From: an uncultured Acidobacteriota bacterium
GTDB taxonomy: Bacteria > Acidobacteriota > Thermoanaerobaculia > UBA5066
Reading direction: 5' to 3'
Length of the DNA: 38,687 nt
Assembly: GCA_937888435.1 (NCBI GenBank)
Contig: CALAQS010000223.1
Span: 1-38,687 of the forward strand
The notes beneath the pieces were generated by a model, which was not told the origin of the DNA, made no database searches, and was given only the letters and a program-made list of their open reading frames with translations. Position 1 is the first letter of the stretch; each line of letters begins with the position of its first letter. Below are positions 18,303-29,198 of the stretch, in pieces. The translations under genes were made by a program, and so were the position numbers.

Positions 18303-19673
18303 ATGGCGGAGACCGCGAGATTCCTGTTGGACGAATCGCTCCTGCCGAAGGCCTGGTACAACGTGAACGCGGACATGCCCGTGCCCCCGTCCCCGGTCCT
18401 GCACCCAGGGACGATGGAGCCGGTCACGCCGGACTTCCTGTCCGTCCTCTTCCCGATGAACATCGTGATGCAGGAGGTCACGCCCGAACGCTGGGTCGAG
18501 ATCCCGGAGCCCGTGCGCGAGATCTACCGGCTCTGGCGCCCGACGCCGATGTGCCGCGCCCTGAGGCTCGAGAAGGCGCTCGGGACACCGGCCCACATCT
18601 ACTACAAGAACGAGAGCGTGAGCCCGGTCGGCTCGCACAAGCCGAACACGGCGGTTCCTCAGGCCTTCTACAACAAGGAGGCCGGGACGAAGGCGCTGAC
18701 GACGGAGACGGGCGCCGGGCAGTGGGGGTCGGCCCTCGCGATGGCGTGCAGCTTCTTCGGGCTCGACCTCGAGATCTTCATGGTGAAAGTCTCGTACGAC
18801 CAGAAGCCTTACCGCCGGTACATCATGGAGAATTTCGGCGCGCAGGTCTTCGCGAGCCCGACCGACCGGACGCAATTCGGCAGGAAGCTCCGCGCCGAGT
18901 CGCCCGACTCGCCGGGCTCGCTCGGGATCGCGATCTCCGAGGCGGTCGAGGTGGCGGCGACGAGCGGCGGCGCGAAGAAGTACAGCCTCGGCTCGGTCCT
19001 CGGCCACGTCCTGATGCACCAGACGGTCATCGGGCTGGAGGCGCTCCTCCAGATGGAGATGGCGGGCGAGTATCCCGACGTCGTGATCGCGTGCGCGGGC
19101 GGCGGGTCGAACTTCGCGGGCTTCGCGTTCCCGTTCGTCCACCGCAACCTCACGGAGGGAAAGAAGACGCGGATCGTGGCCGTAGAGCCCGCCTCCTGCC
19201 CGACCTTGACGAAGGGTCGCTATACGTACGACTACGGCGACACGGCCGCGATGGCTCCCATCGTGAAGATGCACACGCTCGGGCACACGTTCGTCCCGCC
19301 GGGGATCCACGCGGGCGGCCTGCGCTATCACGGGATGGCGCCCTCGGTGAGCGCGCTCGTCGCGCACGGCGACGTCGAGGCCCGCTCTGCCCAGCAGCTC
19401 GAGACGTTCGACGCGGCCGTGCAGTTCTCGAAGGCCGAAGGGATCATCCCGGCGCCCGAATCCGCGCACGCGATCCGCGCCGCGATAGACGAGGCGCTTC
19501 GCTGCAAGGAGACGGGGGAGAAGAAGGTCATCGCCTTCAACCTCTCGGGCCACGGCCACTTCGACATGACCGCCTACCAGAGCTACCACGCGGGGCACCT
19601 GCAGGACTTCGAGTACCCCGACCACGCCGTCGAGGAGGCGATGACGCACCTCCCGAAGGTGCCGGGCGGCTGA
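18303..19673 (+). CDS. Tryptophan synthase beta-like (TrpB2 type)
   Basis: [39 protein letters not shown]...[13 protein letters not shown]...[10 protein letters not shown]; no trpA in window. Confidence 0.9.
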   Translation: MAETARFLLDESLLPKAWYNVNADMPVPPSPVLHPGTMEPVTPDFLSVLFPMNIVMQEVTPERWVEIPEPVREIYRLWRPTPMCRALRLEKALGTPAHIYYKNESVSPVGSHKPNTAVPQAFYNKEAGTKALTTETGAGQWGSALAMACSFFGLDLEIFMVKVSYDQKPYRRYIMENFGAQVFASPTDRTQFGRKLRAESPDSPGSLGIAISEAVEVAATSGGAKKYSLGSVLGHVLMHQTVIGLEALLQMEMAGEYPDVVIACAGGGSNFAGFAFPFVHRNLTEGKKTRIVAVEPASCPTLTKGRYTYDYGDTAAMAPIVKMHTLGHTFVPPGIHAGGLRYHGMAPSVSALVAHGDVEARSAQQLETFDAAVQFSKAEGIIPAPESAHAIRAAIDEALRCKETGEKKVIAFNLSGHGHFDMTAYQSYHAGHLQDFEYPDHAVEEAMTHLPKVPGG

Positions 19674-19732
19674 CGCGAAAAATTCCGGCCCGCGGTCCTC
19701 ACGCGGAACCGCCCGCCCGAGGACGACGGGCC

Positions 19733-21589
19733 CTAGGCGGCCGCTTCCCGGTCCTTGAGCTGCAGCGTGTAAAGGCGGGCGTAGAGCCCGTCCTTCGCGA
19801 GCAGCTCCGCGTGCGTGCCGGACTCCTTCACCTCGCCGTGCGAGAGGACGAGGATCTCGTCGGCGCGCACGATCGTCGAGAGGCGGTGCGCGACGACGAT
19901 CGACGTGCGGCCCGCCAGCAGACGGGCGACGGCGCGCTCGATCGTCTTCTCCGTCTCGGGATCGACGGAGGACGTGGCCTCGTCGAGGATGAGCACGCGC
20001 GGGTCGCGCGCGAGCGCGCGGGCGAAGGCGACGAGCTGCTTCTCGCCCACGGAAAGGCCGCCGCCGCGCTCGGAGAGCTTCGCGTCGAGCCCCCCCGGAA
20101 TGCGCGCAAGGAGCGGCGCGAGGCCGACCTCGATGCAGGCTTCCTCGATACGCGCGCGCGGGAGTCCTGGATCGAAGAAGGAGACGTTCTCCGCGATCGT
20201 CCCGGTGAAGAGGAACGTGTCCTGCAGGACGATGCCGAAGTGCTCGCGCAGGCGCACGGGGTCGTACCGGCGCACGTCCGTGCCGTCCACGAGGACGCGC
20301 CCTTCCGTCACGTCGTAGAAGCGCAGAAGGAGGTTCAGGACCGTGGACTTGCCCGCGCCCGTCGCGCCCACGAGCGCGACCGTGCGCCCGGGCGGCACGT
20401 GGAACGAGACGCCATTCAGAATCTCTTCGCCCTTCTTATAGGAGAAGCGCACGTCCTCGAACGCGACATCGCCGTGAAGGGGCCCCTTTGGGGCGACCGG
20501 ATCGGCCGGCGCGGTGATGGAGGGCTGCGCATCGAGGAGATGGAAGATCCGCTCGGAGGAGGCCATCGCGGCCTGCAGGATGTTGTACTTCTCCGAGAGG
20601 TCCATGAGCGGGCGGTAGAAGCGCTTGCTGTACTGGAGGAACGCCACGACGGCGCCGAGCGTCATGCGGCCGCGGAGCACCTCGCCGCCGCCGTACCACA
20701 CGATCGACGCCATGCCGACCGCCGACAGGAAGTCGAGGGCCGGATAGAAGACCGAGTAGTAGAAGATCGAGTCGAGGTTCGCCCGCCGGTGCGCGTCGTT
20801 CACGTCGGCGAAGCTCCGGCGCGAAACGGGCTCGTGGCGAAAGAGCTGCACGACGTTCATTCCGGAGATGTGCTCCTGGAGGAACGCGTTCACCCGGGCG
20901 ATCTTCACGCGCACGTCGCGGTACGTGTCGCGTGCGCCCTTCCGGAACCAGTTCGTCACCCAGAGCATCGGCAGGAGGATCGCGAACGTGATCGCCGCGA
21001 GCGTCGTGTCGAGGGCGAAGAGGATGGCCACGATTCCCGCGAGGATCGCCACGTCGCCGAGGAGCGCGACGAAACCCGACGTGAAGAGCTCGTTCAGAGC
21101 GTCGACGTCCGTCGTCAGGCGCGTCATGAGCCGGCCCACGGGCGTGCGGTCGAAGACGGCGATGTCGGCGCGCTGGAGGTGGGAGAAGATCCGCGTCCTC
21201 AGGTCGTACATGACGCCCTGGCCCATCTGCGAGGTCCACGCGACCATGACCACCATGAAGACGAACGCGAGCGCGGCCATGAGGATCGAAAGCCCCGCGA
21301 TCCACTCGATGCCGTGCCCCGCGCCGAGGTCGATGCCAAAGATGCGAAAGAAGCCGTCCACGCCGCGGGAAGCCGGGCCGGCCCCCGTCCCGCCTTTCGT
21401 GAACAGGAGGTCGATCGCCGCCGCCATGAGCAGCGGCCCCGCGAGCTGGGCGACCGACTCGAGGAGCAGGGCGACGACGGACCCGACGACGTAGCGCCGG
21501 TACGGGCGCACGAGGGAGAAGAGCCGCTTGGCGAGGCGCGGCTCGAAGGCGCTCCCCAGGATCTCTTCCTCGTGAGGAGTTTCGGCCAT
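19733..21589 (-). CDS. ABC transporter, TM + ATPase (consensus Walker B Glu; signature LSVGE)
   Basis: VGATGAGKST Walker A, LSVGEKQLVAFARAL, VLILDEATSSVD, AHRLSTI. Confidence 0.93.
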   Translation of the reverse strand: MAETPHEEEILGSAFEPRLAKRLFSLVRPYRRYVVGSVVALLLESVAQLAGPLLMAAAIDLLFTKGGTGAGPASRGVDGFFRIFGIDLGAGHGIEWIAGLSILMAALAFVFMVVMVAWTSQMGQGVMYDLRTRIFSHLQRADIAVFDRTPVGRLMTRLTTDVDALNELFTSGFVALLGDVAILAGIVAILFALDTTLAAITFAILLPMLWVTNWFRKGARDTYRDVRVKIARVNAFLQEHISGMNVVQLFRHEPVSRRSFADVNDAHRRANLDSIFYYSVFYPALDFLSAVGMASIVWYGGGEVLRGRMTLGAVVAFLQYSKRFYRPLMDLSEKYNILQAAMASSERIFHLLDAQPSITAPADPVAPKGPLHGDVAFEDVRFSYKKGEEILNGVSFHVPPGRTVALVGATGAGKSTVLNLLLRFYDVTEGRVLVDGTDVRRYDPVRLREHFGIVLQDTFLFTGTIAENVSFFDPGLPRARIEEACIEVGLAPLLARIPGGLDAKLSERGGGLSVGEKQLVAFARALARDPRVLILDEATSSVDPETEKTIERAVARLLAGRTSIVVAHRLSTIVRADEILVLSHGEVKESGTHAELLAKDGLYARLYTLQLKDREAAA

Positions 21590-23316
21590 CAGGCGGCCTC
21601 CATCTCCTCGGCGAGGCGCTGGCGCTCGGCGATGGCCGCGTAGACGCCGCCCTTTTCGAGCAGCTCCGCGTGCGTGCCCATCTCGACGATCCGGCCGCCG
21701 TCGAGGACGGCCGCGACGTCGGCGTTCTGGAGCGTGGACAGGCGGTGCGAGACGAGAAAGACAGTCCGCCCCCCGGCCGCGGCCTTGAGAGCGTCGAGGA
21801 TCTTCGCCTCCGTCTCCGTGTCGACGGACGAGAACGCGTCGTCGAGGACGAGGACGGGCGCGTCCGTCAGGAGAGCGCGCGCGAGCGCCGTGCGCTGCTT
21901 CTGCCCTCCGGAGAGCGTGATGCCGCGCTCGCCGACGAGCGTGTCGAGGCCCCTCGGGAACCGCGCGACGTCGGGCGCGAGCCCCGCGGCCTGAACGGCG
22001 CGCTCGATCTCCTCGCGCGTGGCTGATGGACGCCCGAAGGCCACGTTGTTCGCAAGCGTGTCTGAAAACAGGAACGTCTCCTGCGGCACGACGACGACGT
22101 TCCGCCGGAGGACGGGCAGCGGGATTTCCGTCAGATCGCGGCCTCCGATGAAGATCGTACCCACCGGCGGGTCGTCGAGCCTCAGGAGAAGATTCAGGAG
22201 AGTGGACTTGCCGGCGCCCGTGCGGCCCACGACGGCGATCGTCGTGCCGGGCGTGACACGGAACGTGACGTCCGAGAGGATGGCCCGCTCTCCATGCGCG
22301 AACGAGAGCCCCCGGAACTCCACGTCACCGGAGAGGCGTTCGCCGCTGTCCGCCTGGGCGGGCTGCGGCGCGGCCTCCCAGATGTCCACCATGCGATTCC
22401 ACGAAGCCGACCCCCGCTGCCACAGGTTCACGACCCAGCCCAGCGCGGTCGCCGGCCAGATCAGCTCGATCATGTACAAGTTGAACTCCACGTACCGCGC
22501 GACCGTGAGCTTCCCCGCGAGGATGAAGCGGCCGCCGGCCCAGAGCGTGAGCGCGAAACCGACGCCGACGAGGAGCTGGAGCAGCGGGAAGTAGAGGGCG
22601 TTCAGGCGCGCCAACCCCAGGTTGCGGCGCTTGAACTCGCGGTTCTTCGCGTCGAATCGGGATTCCTCGCTCGCCTCGCGCGCGAAGGCGCGCACGAGGC
22701 GGGCGCCGGAGAAGTTCTCCTGCGCCTCGGCGGAAATCTCGGCGAAGAACTCCTGGATCTTCGTGAAGCGCCGGTGCGTGGCCTGGCCCATGACCTTCGT
22801 CGCCACGGCGACGATCGGCAGCACTGCGAGGGCGACGCCCGTCAGCGCGGGCGACACCATGAACATGAGCGCAAGCGCCACGACGCCCACGAAAAACGTA
22901 TTCGCGGCCTGCATGATCCCGGGTCCGAGCAGCATGCGCACGGCCGAAAGGTCGTTGACGGCGCGGCTCATCAGGTCGCCCACGCGGTTCTTCCGGTACC
23001 ACGTCACGGGCAGGCGCAGCAGGTGCTCGAACAGGTCCTGCCGCATCTCGTACTCGATGTGGCGCGAGGCGCCGATCAGGATGCGCCGCGTGAGGAAGAG
23101 GGCGATCGCGTCGCCCACGGCGAGGAGGACGATGAGCGCCGCGAGGCGGAAGAGCCGCTCTTTGGTCACGCCCACGCCGAGCTCCTCGATCGCCCTCCGC
23201 ACGATGCCGGGCATCGCGAGAAAGAGGCCCGTCGAGGCGAGGATCGAGGCGAATCCAGTCAGATAGGCGCCGGGGCGGCGACGGAAATAGCTCAGGAAGC
23301 GGGGGAGGTCTCTCAT
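21589..23316 (-). CDS. ABC transporter, TM + ATPase (degenerate catalytic Glu to Asp; signature LSGGQ)
   Basis: VGRTGAGKST, LSGGQKQRTALARAL, VLVLDDAFSSVD, SHRLSTL; TGATG overlap with the next gene. Confidence 0.92.
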   Translation of the reverse strand: MRDLPRFLSYFRRRPGAYLTGFASILASTGLFLAMPGIVRRAIEELGVGVTKERLFRLAALIVLLAVGDAIALFLTRRILIGASRHIEYEMRQDLFEHLLRLPVTWYRKNRVGDLMSRAVNDLSAVRMLLGPGIMQAANTFFVGVVALALMFMVSPALTGVALAVLPIVAVATKVMGQATHRRFTKIQEFFAEISAEAQENFSGARLVRAFAREASEESRFDAKNREFKRRNLGLARLNALYFPLLQLLVGVGFALTLWAGGRFILAGKLTVARYVEFNLYMIELIWPATALGWVVNLWQRGSASWNRMVDIWEAAPQPAQADSGERLSGDVEFRGLSFAHGERAILSDVTFRVTPGTTIAVVGRTGAGKSTLLNLLLRLDDPPVGTIFIGGRDLTEIPLPVLRRNVVVVPQETFLFSDTLANNVAFGRPSATREEIERAVQAAGLAPDVARFPRGLDTLVGERGITLSGGQKQRTALARALLTDAPVLVLDDAFSSVDTETEAKILDALKAAAGGRTVFLVSHRLSTLQNADVAAVLDGGRIVEMGTHAELLEKGGVYAAIAERQRLAEEMEAA

Positions 23317-23445
23317 CTCGGAGAAGCGGAGCGCGAGGAAACGAAGCCGTTCCGGCGCCGCCGGGACGAAATATACAGGACGCCGTTGATGCCGACGCAT
23401 CATGGACGCCGAGCCGGGCCGGCCTCAATAGAGAGGAGGGTGCCT

Positions 23446-24000
23446 ATGAGTGTCCCGCTCGTCCTGCTCGCCTTCCTCGCTCTCGGCCTCCTGACGGCGT
23501 TCGTCGTGATCCCGGTCGTGCGCGTCTACCGCGGCACGCGCCTCGTGGCGTGCCCCGAGACGAAGCGGCCCGCCGCCGTGGAGCTCGACTCGATGCGCGC
23601 GGCCTTCACGCGGTTCGGGAACGAGCCGGGACGGTTTCGCCTGACGAGCTGCTCGCGCTGGCCCGAAAAGGCGGGGTGCGGGCAGGAATGCCTCGCCGAA
23701 GTTACGCGCGACCCCGGGGCCTGCCTCGTCCGGACGATCGTGGCGGGCTGGTATCACGGCCAGTCCTGCGTCTTCTGCGGGAAGCCGATGCCCGAGGTGA
23801 CGTGGACCGAGCATCGCCCGGCGCTCCTCGCGCCCGACGGGGTCACCGTTTCGTGGAAGGACGTGAAGCCGGAGACGCTCCCCGACCTCTTCTCGACGCA
23901 CAGGCCCGTCTGCTGGGACTGCCACGTCGTGCAGAGCCTCATTCGCGAGCGCCCGGACACCGTGACCGTGCGCCCGGACCGGGAGCATCTCTGGAGCTGA
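23446..24000 (+). CDS. Cys-rich single-TM hypothetical protein
   Basis: MSVPLVLLAFLALGLLTAFVVIPVVRVYRGTRLVACPETKRPAAVELD...CSRWPEKAGCGQECL...CVFCGKP...CWDCH. Confidence 0.8.
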   Translation: MSVPLVLLAFLALGLLTAFVVIPVVRVYRGTRLVACPETKRPAAVELDSMRAAFTRFGNEPGRFRLTSCSRWPEKAGCGQECLAEVTRDPGACLVRTIVAGWYHGQSCVFCGKPMPEVTWTEHRPALLAPDGVTVSWKDVKPETLPDLFSTHRPVCWDCHVVQSLIRERPDTVTVRPDREHLWS

Positions 24001-24025
24001 AAAAGCGGAGCTCGGGAGGTTCGCC

Positions 24026-24295
24026 ATGACCATGCTCGGAGCGGGAGCGATCATTCTGGTGATTGCGTTCTCCGCCGTCGGCTTCCTGTGGGTCCTGCCG
24101 GCCTGGCGCGGATACCGGGGAAAGCGGATCGTGACGTGCCCCGAAACGGGGCAGTCCGCCACAGTGGAAGTCGATGCCGCCCGCGTCGCGACTTCCGCGT
24201 GGGGCGGCGTGCCCGACGTCAGGCTGAAGGTCTGTTCGCGGTGGCCGGAGCGGGCCGGATGCGGACAGGACTGCCTGATCCAGTTGGAGGGGTAG
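24026..24295 (+). CDS. Short Cys-rich single-TM paralog of the preceding gene
   Basis: ...LPAWRGYRGKRIVTCPETGQSATVEVDAARVA...LKVCSRWPERAGCGQDCLIQLEG. Confidence 0.8.
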   Translation: MTMLGAGAIILVIAFSAVGFLWVLPAWRGYRGKRIVTCPETGQSATVEVDAARVATSAWGGVPDVRLKVCSRWPERAGCGQDCLIQLEG

Positions 24296-24326
24296 CAGCT
24301 CCTCGGCGGGGCCGAGCGCGGCAGTC

Positions 24327-24626
24327 CTATCGCCCCGGCACCCCGAGCCAGCCGCGCGTGCCGTAGTCCGCGGCCAGGAACAGGAAGAGGAGGAACAGGA
24401 AGAACAGGCCGGACAGGATGACGACCGGCACGAGCTTCGTGTTCCCCTTCACGTGCATGAAGTAGAGGATGACGAGCGTGGCCTTCGCGGCCGCGATGCC
24501 GAGGGCCACGAAGGTGTTCGCGGGCCCGAGGTTCACGAACGCCGCGGAGACCGTGAGCGCGGTGAACGCCATGAGCGCCAGAAAGACGCCGAAGTAGACC
24601 TTGAGAGGCTGAACGTGCGCCGGCAT
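24327..24626 (-). CDS. ctaF: Cytochrome c oxidase subunit IV (caa3-type)
   Basis: YFGVFLALMAFTALTVSAAFVNLG...AAAKATLVILYFMHVKGNTKL; operon position. Confidence 0.88.
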   Translation of the reverse strand: MPAHVQPLKVYFGVFLALMAFTALTVSAAFVNLGPANTFVALGIAAAKATLVILYFMHVKGNTKLVPVVILSGLFFLFLLFLFLAADYGTRGWLGVPGR

Positions 24627-25315
24627 CAGTGCCTCCCGATGAGGTAGAGGAGCGGAAACAGGAAGATCCACACGAGGTCCACGAAGTGCCAGTAGAGGCC
24701 CGTGCCCTCGAGGAAGTTGTGGTTCTCGGGCGTGTAGGCGCCCCCCCAGGCCCTTTTCGCGACGTAGGCCACGAGGACGATTCCGATGACCATGTGGAGC
24801 GCGTGCAGCCCCGTCATCAGGAAGTAGAGGCTGAAGAAAAGCTGAGCGTGCAGGGCGTCAGGCCCCTCGAAGTGGAAGCTCGCGCCCGGGACGTGGTGCT
24901 CGACGAATTTCTCGTGGTATTCGAACCCCTTCACGACGAGGAAGACCGACCCGAGGATCAGCGTGAGGACGAGGAGAGCGGCCGCGAGCTTCCCCTTACC
25001 CGTCTGGCCTCCGCGCACGGCGAGCGCCATCGTGAGCGAGCTCGCGATGAGGACGACGGTGTTGAACGTGCCGAGCTGGATCGACAGCGTATGGCTGGAG
25101 GCGCGGAAGGCCTCGGGGTAAAGCGAGCGGTAGACGCCGTATGCCGCGAAGAGGCCGCCGAAGAACAGGATCTCGGTGACGAGAAAGGTCCACATCCCGA
25201 GCGTCGCGGAGTCCTTCTGCTGCTCGTAGCTGTCGAAATGGTGGGCGAGGCCCGCCCCATGGCCATGCTCGGCCGCGTCCGCGCCGAGCGGAGTCCCGTG
25301 CGCGTCAGACGCCAA
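24626..25315 (-). CDS. ctaE: Cytochrome c oxidase subunit III
   Basis: [25 protein letters not shown]...[15 protein letters not shown]...[20 protein letters not shown]. Confidence 0.95.
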   Translation of the reverse strand: MASDAHGTPLGADAAEHGHGAGLAHHFDSYEQQKDSATLGMWTFLVTEILFFGGLFAAYGVYRSLYPEAFRASSHTLSIQLGTFNTVVLIASSLTMALAVRGGQTGKGKLAAALLVLTLILGSVFLVVKGFEYHEKFVEHHVPGASFHFEGPDALHAQLFFSLYFLMTGLHALHMVIGIVLVAYVAKRAWGGAYTPENHNFLEGTGLYWHFVDLVWIFLFPLLYLIGRH

Positions 25316-26945
25316 CGGTCACCTCCGGGGCTCGCTTCGGGGCCGGATACGTATACGGCGGCCCCGTCACGATGGGCTGGGTCAGGAAGTTCTCGACGGG
25401 CGGAGGTGACGTCGTCTGCCACTCGAGGCCCGTCGCCCCCCAGGGATTCGAAGGCGCCTTCGGGCCGTAGCGCATCGACCAGATGAAGTAGACGAGAGGC
25501 ATGAGATAGCCGAGGCCGAGAACCGTCGCGCCCGCGGACGACATGACGTTCAGGACCTGGAATTCGGGCGGGTACGAGTGGTAGCGCCGTGGCATGCCGA
25601 GATAGCCGAGGATGAACTGCGGGAAGAACGTCACGTTGAAGCCGATGAAGATGACGATCGCCGACAGCTTCGACCAGAACAGCGGGTACATGCGGCCGGT
25701 GATCTTCGGCCACCAGAAGTGCAAGCCTCCGAGATAGCCCATGATCGCGCCGCCGACCATGATGTAGTGGAAGTGCGCGATGATGAAGTACGTGTCGTGC
25801 ACGTGCGCGTCGATGCCGAGCGTCGCGAGCATGACCCCCGTGAGGCCGCCGATCGTGAAGAGGCCGATGAAACCGAGCGCGTAGAGCATCGGCGTGTCCC
25901 ACGAGATCGAGCCCTTGTAGAGAGTCGCGGTCCAGTTGAAAACCTTGATCGCCGAGGGCACCGCGACGAGCATGGACAGGACCGAAAAGATGACCCCCGC
26001 GTAGATCGACTGCCCGGAAACGAACATGTGGTGTCCCCACACGAGGAAGCCGAGGACGGCGATGCCGATGGACGCGAAGGCGACGAACTTGTAGCCGAAA
26101 ATGGGCTTGCGCGAGAACGTGGCCACGAGCTCGCTGACGACGCCCATGGAGGGCAGAATCATGATGTAGACGGCGGGGTGCGAGTAGAACCAGAAGAGGT
26201 GCTGGAAGAGCACCGGATCGCCGCCGAGCTTCGGATCGAAGACCCCGATGTGAAGCGTGCGCTCGGCCGCGACGAGGAGGATGGCGATCGCGATGACCGG
26301 CGTTCCGAGGATCTGGATGAGGCTCGTCGCGTAGGCGCTCCACACAAAAAGCGGCAGCCGGAACCACGTGAGGCCGGGCGCGCGCATGCGGTGGATCGTG
26401 ACGACGAAGTTCAGGCCGGTGAGAATCGACGAGAAGCCGGCGATGAAGATCCCGACGCCCACGGTGATGACGGACGTGTTCACGTAGTTCGTCGAGAGCG
26501 GCGTGTAGAACGTCCATCCCGTATCGACGCCGCCGTGCAGGAGCGCCCAGAGCGTGAAGAGGCCGCCGATCGAGTAGAGGTACCACGAGAGCAGGTTGAT
26601 GCGCGGGAAGGCGAGATCCCTCGCGCCGATCATCAGCGGGATCAGGAAGTTTCCGAGGACGGCCGGAATCCCGGGAATCAGGAAGAAGAAGATCATCAGC
26701 ACGCCGTGCATCGTGAACAGGCGGTTGTAGATGTCCGGCTGGAAAAGGTCGCCTTCCGGCGTCGCGAGCTCCATACGGATGAGAACCGCCATGAGGCCGC
26801 CGAGCGCGAAGAAGACGCTGATCGAGACGAGATAGAGAAGCGCGATTCTCTTGTGGTCTCTCGTCAGGAGCCACGACTTCAGGCCGTAGGCGGCGTTGAG
26901 ATAATGCGTGCGCGGGCTGCCGTCGGGGTTCGTCGTCCCGGTCAT
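25305..26945 (-). CDS. ctaD: Cytochrome c oxidase subunit I, A2-type
   Basis: Heme-copper oxidase motifs [40 protein letters not shown] (YS motif in place of Glu), [22 protein letters not shown]. Confidence 0.97.
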   Translation of the reverse strand: MTGTTNPDGSPRTHYLNAAYGLKSWLLTRDHKRIALLYLVSISVFFALGGLMAVLIRMELATPEGDLFQPDIYNRLFTMHGVLMIFFFLIPGIPAVLGNFLIPLMIGARDLAFPRINLLSWYLYSIGGLFTLWALLHGGVDTGWTFYTPLSTNYVNTSVITVGVGIFIAGFSSILTGLNFVVTIHRMRAPGLTWFRLPLFVWSAYATSLIQILGTPVIAIAILLVAAERTLHIGVFDPKLGGDPVLFQHLFWFYSHPAVYIMILPSMGVVSELVATFSRKPIFGYKFVAFASIGIAVLGFLVWGHHMFVSGQSIYAGVIFSVLSMLVAVPSAIKVFNWTATLYKGSISWDTPMLYALGFIGLFTIGGLTGVMLATLGIDAHVHDTYFIIAHFHYIMVGGAIMGYLGGLHFWWPKITGRMYPLFWSKLSAIVIFIGFNVTFFPQFILGYLGMPRRYHSYPPEFQVLNVMSSAGATVLGLGYLMPLVYFIWSMRYGPKAPSNPWGATGLEWQTTSPPPVENFLTQPIVTGPPYTYPAPKRAPEVTVGV

Positions 26946-27913
26946 TTCCCCGCCTCCGCCGTCGTGGCCGATGCGGCCTTGAGCGACTTGACGTAGTTGA
27001 CGAGCTGGATGAGCTCCTCCTCGGAAACCTGCCCCTTGAACGTAGGCATGATGGGCTGGTAGCCGGTCACGACCTTCGCGGCGGGGTTCAGGATCGACTC
27101 GCGGATGTAATCCTCGTTCACGAGGGCCTTCGTGCCGTCGTTCAGGGAAGCCTGTGTCCCGAAGACCCCGTTCAGGATCGGCGCGCGCGCCGAGCTGTCG
27201 GGCCGATGGCAGGTGTTGCAGGACTTCGCAACGAACAGCTCCTCGCCGGAGGCGATCGCGGACGGCCCCGTCTTCTCGCCCGCGAGCCACGCCTCGTAGG
27301 CACGCGGCTCCATCACGATGACGTGGCCGACCATCTTGGAGTGCTCGGTGCCGCAGTACTGGCCGCAGAAGAGGTGGAACGAGCCGGTGCGGTTCGCCTT
27401 GAACCAGTAGGTCGTGTAGCGCGACGGGAGGACGTCCACGTGGATACGGAACGCGGGCACGAAAAAGTCGTGAATGACGTCCTCGGAGATCATCCGTAGC
27501 TGGACGGCCCGGCCGACCGGCACGTGGAGCTCGTTGATCTCGCGGCGGCCGTCGGGATGCTGAATCTTCCACATCCACTGTCGGCCCGTGACCCAGTACT
27601 GCTCGGCGCCCGCGGGCGGACGGTTCTGGTCGAAAAAGACCTTCGTCCCCCAGCCGAAAAGGACGAGCAGGAGGGTGAGCGGGATGACGGACCACACGAG
27701 CTCGAGGACGTGGGACTTCGGGTTCGTCTCGTAGATGTCGATCCCGACCTCGTCGTCGCTCCGGCGTCGGTACTTCACCATGAAGACGAGGACGAGAATC
27801 GCGATGAGCGCCGAGAAGAAGACGAGCCCCGAGAGGGCGAAGAGCATGAGGTGGTCGACGGACCGGGCGACGTCCGAGGCCTGATCGGGGAGAAGGGGAG
27901 AGCTCGGGATCAT
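26942..27913 (-). CDS. ctaC: Cytochrome c oxidase subunit II with fused cytochrome c domain (caa3)
   Basis: CuA motif [13 protein letters not shown] and heme c motif CNTCH. Confidence 0.96.
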   Translation of the reverse strand: MIPSSPLLPDQASDVARSVDHLMLFALSGLVFFSALIAILVLVFMVKYRRRSDDEVGIDIYETNPKSHVLELVWSVIPLTLLLVLFGWGTKVFFDQNRPPAGAEQYWVTGRQWMWKIQHPDGRREINELHVPVGRAVQLRMISEDVIHDFFVPAFRIHVDVLPSRYTTYWFKANRTGSFHLFCGQYCGTEHSKMVGHVIVMEPRAYEAWLAGEKTGPSAIASGEELFVAKSCNTCHRPDSSARAPILNGVFGTQASLNDGTKALVNEDYIRESILNPAAKVVTGYQPIMPTFKGQVSEEELIQLVNYVKSLKAASATTAEAGK

Positions 27914-28767
27914 CGCGGCGCTTTCCCGGCGTTCGCGCGCTCGCGCCGCAGCATGATCGTCACGAAACCCGCGAGGAGAACGAACGTGATCACCCCGCCG
28001 GCCCGGACGAAGTTCTGCACCGTCGTCGTGTACCGACCCGCCTTCGGGTCGTAATGGAAGCACAGGAGCAGGAGCTGGTCGACGACGTTGCCGATCTTCT
28101 CCTCCGCCGCCTCGATGAGCGCGAGGCGAAGGTCCTTCGCCGGGTATTCGATCCCGAAGAGGACCTTCGCGATGCGGCCCTGCGGGGTGAGGACCGTGAT
28201 GCCGGTCGCGTGGGCGAACTGCTTCTGCTCCGCGTCCCACACGTACCGGAATCCGACGGCCTTCGTGAGGGCGGCGATCGAGGCGGCGTCGCCCGTCAGG
28301 AAATGCCAGCCTCCCGGCCCGCTCTTCCGCCCGTATTGCGCCATGACCGTGCGCTTCTTCTCGGACGCCGCCTCGGGGGCGTCGCGCGGGTCGAAGCTCA
28401 CGGTAAGGATCTCGTAGTCGGTCCCCGGCTCGAATTTCAGGGCCCGCACGCTGCGCACGAGGCCGTCCATCGTCATGCCGCAGAGCATCGGGCAGGTGAA
28501 GTAGACAAGCGACAGGACGACAGGGCGTTTTCCGAAATACTTCGAGAGATGGACGCTCTCGCCGGCCTCGTCGCGGAATGTGAGATCGAGGGGAATCGCC
28601 TCGCCGAGCTTCTGATCGAAGCCGACGTCCTTGATCGGGGGGGGCGGCAGCGGGGCGTCCGGCGGCGGAGAGCCCGGAGCTCCCGACGCGCGCAGGGGCA
28701 CGGCGGGAGCGAGCAGCAGCGCGAGGAGTGCGATCCGGGCGAGTAAGACGACAGACACGTGCTTCAT
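27910..28767 (-). CDS. Sco1/SenC-family copper chaperone
   Basis: [22 protein letters not shown] (CPxxxC-type copper site), [15 protein letters not shown]. Confidence 0.92.
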   Translation of the reverse strand: MKHVSVVLLARIALLALLLAPAVPLRASGAPGSPPPDAPLPPPPIKDVGFDQKLGEAIPLDLTFRDEAGESVHLSKYFGKRPVVLSLVYFTCPMLCGMTMDGLVRSVRALKFEPGTDYEILTVSFDPRDAPEAASEKKRTVMAQYGRKSGPGGWHFLTGDAASIAALTKAVGFRYVWDAEQKQFAHATGITVLTPQGRIAKVLFGIEYPAKDLRLALIEAAEEKIGNVVDQLLLLCFHYDPKAGRYTTTVQNFVRAGGVITFVLLAGFVTIMLRRERANAGKAPR

Positions 28768-29198
28768 GGGGCGGTCTCTCCGGCCGGCGCGGGCGGCGGC
28801 ATGGGTGGCGGCGCGGGCAGGCCGCGTGAGGCGACGATCTCGAGAGCGCGTTCGACCGGCACGCGCGCGACGGCCTTCTCCCTTTCGACCCAGGCCCAGG
28901 TCGCGAGCTCGGTCTCTTCGGCGGCGCGGAAAGCCGCGAGGTCAGCCGAGGGATTCGGCTGCAGGTTCGGCCCGGGAGGCACGCCCGGCACGCGGGCCTC
29001 GGCGAGCGCGGGCGGCGCGGGGTCCTTCCGCGCGAGCGAGCCCTTGAAAAGGACCGCGACGCCCCACATGAGGCCCATGACGACGAGCGTGACGGCCAAA
29101 AGTCCGCCGACGAAGACGAGAATGCCGCGGAAATCCAGCTCGTGGTCGACCGGGCCGCCGCCGGCTTCGGGAGCGCCGGAAGCCTGCCGCTCAGCCAT
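28764..29198 (-). CDS. Single-TM hypothetical protein in ACIII-caa3 operon
   Basis: DFRGILVFVGGLLAVTLVVMGLMWGVAVLF then Pro-rich linker; ATGA overlap with sco and 8-nt overlap with actF. Confidence 0.75.
   Translation of the reverse strand: MAERQASGAPEAGGGPVDHELDFRGILVFVGGLLAVTLVVMGLMWGVAVLFKGSLARKDPAPPALAEARVPGVPPGPNLQPNPSADLAAFRAAEETELATWAWVEREKAVARVPVERALEIVASRGLPAPPPMPPPAPAGETAP

Noticed and set aside
17318-21643. 1441-aa plus-strand ORF
   Set aside because: Antisense shadow ORF over rmlB and the ABC gene and out of frame over trpB2; composition is Arg/Glu/Asp-rich, typical of frames opposite high-GC3 genes.
23446-24000. CWDCH in the Cys-rich protein as a cytochrome c heme site
   Set aside because: The single TM is followed by basic residues (RVYRGTR), suggesting a cytoplasmic domain where heme c is not attached; metal binding is more plausible.
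24958-26874. 638-aa minus-strand ORF overlapping ctaE/ctaD
   Set aside because: Wrong frame of the cytochrome oxidase genes; His/Arg/Pro-rich nonsense composition.
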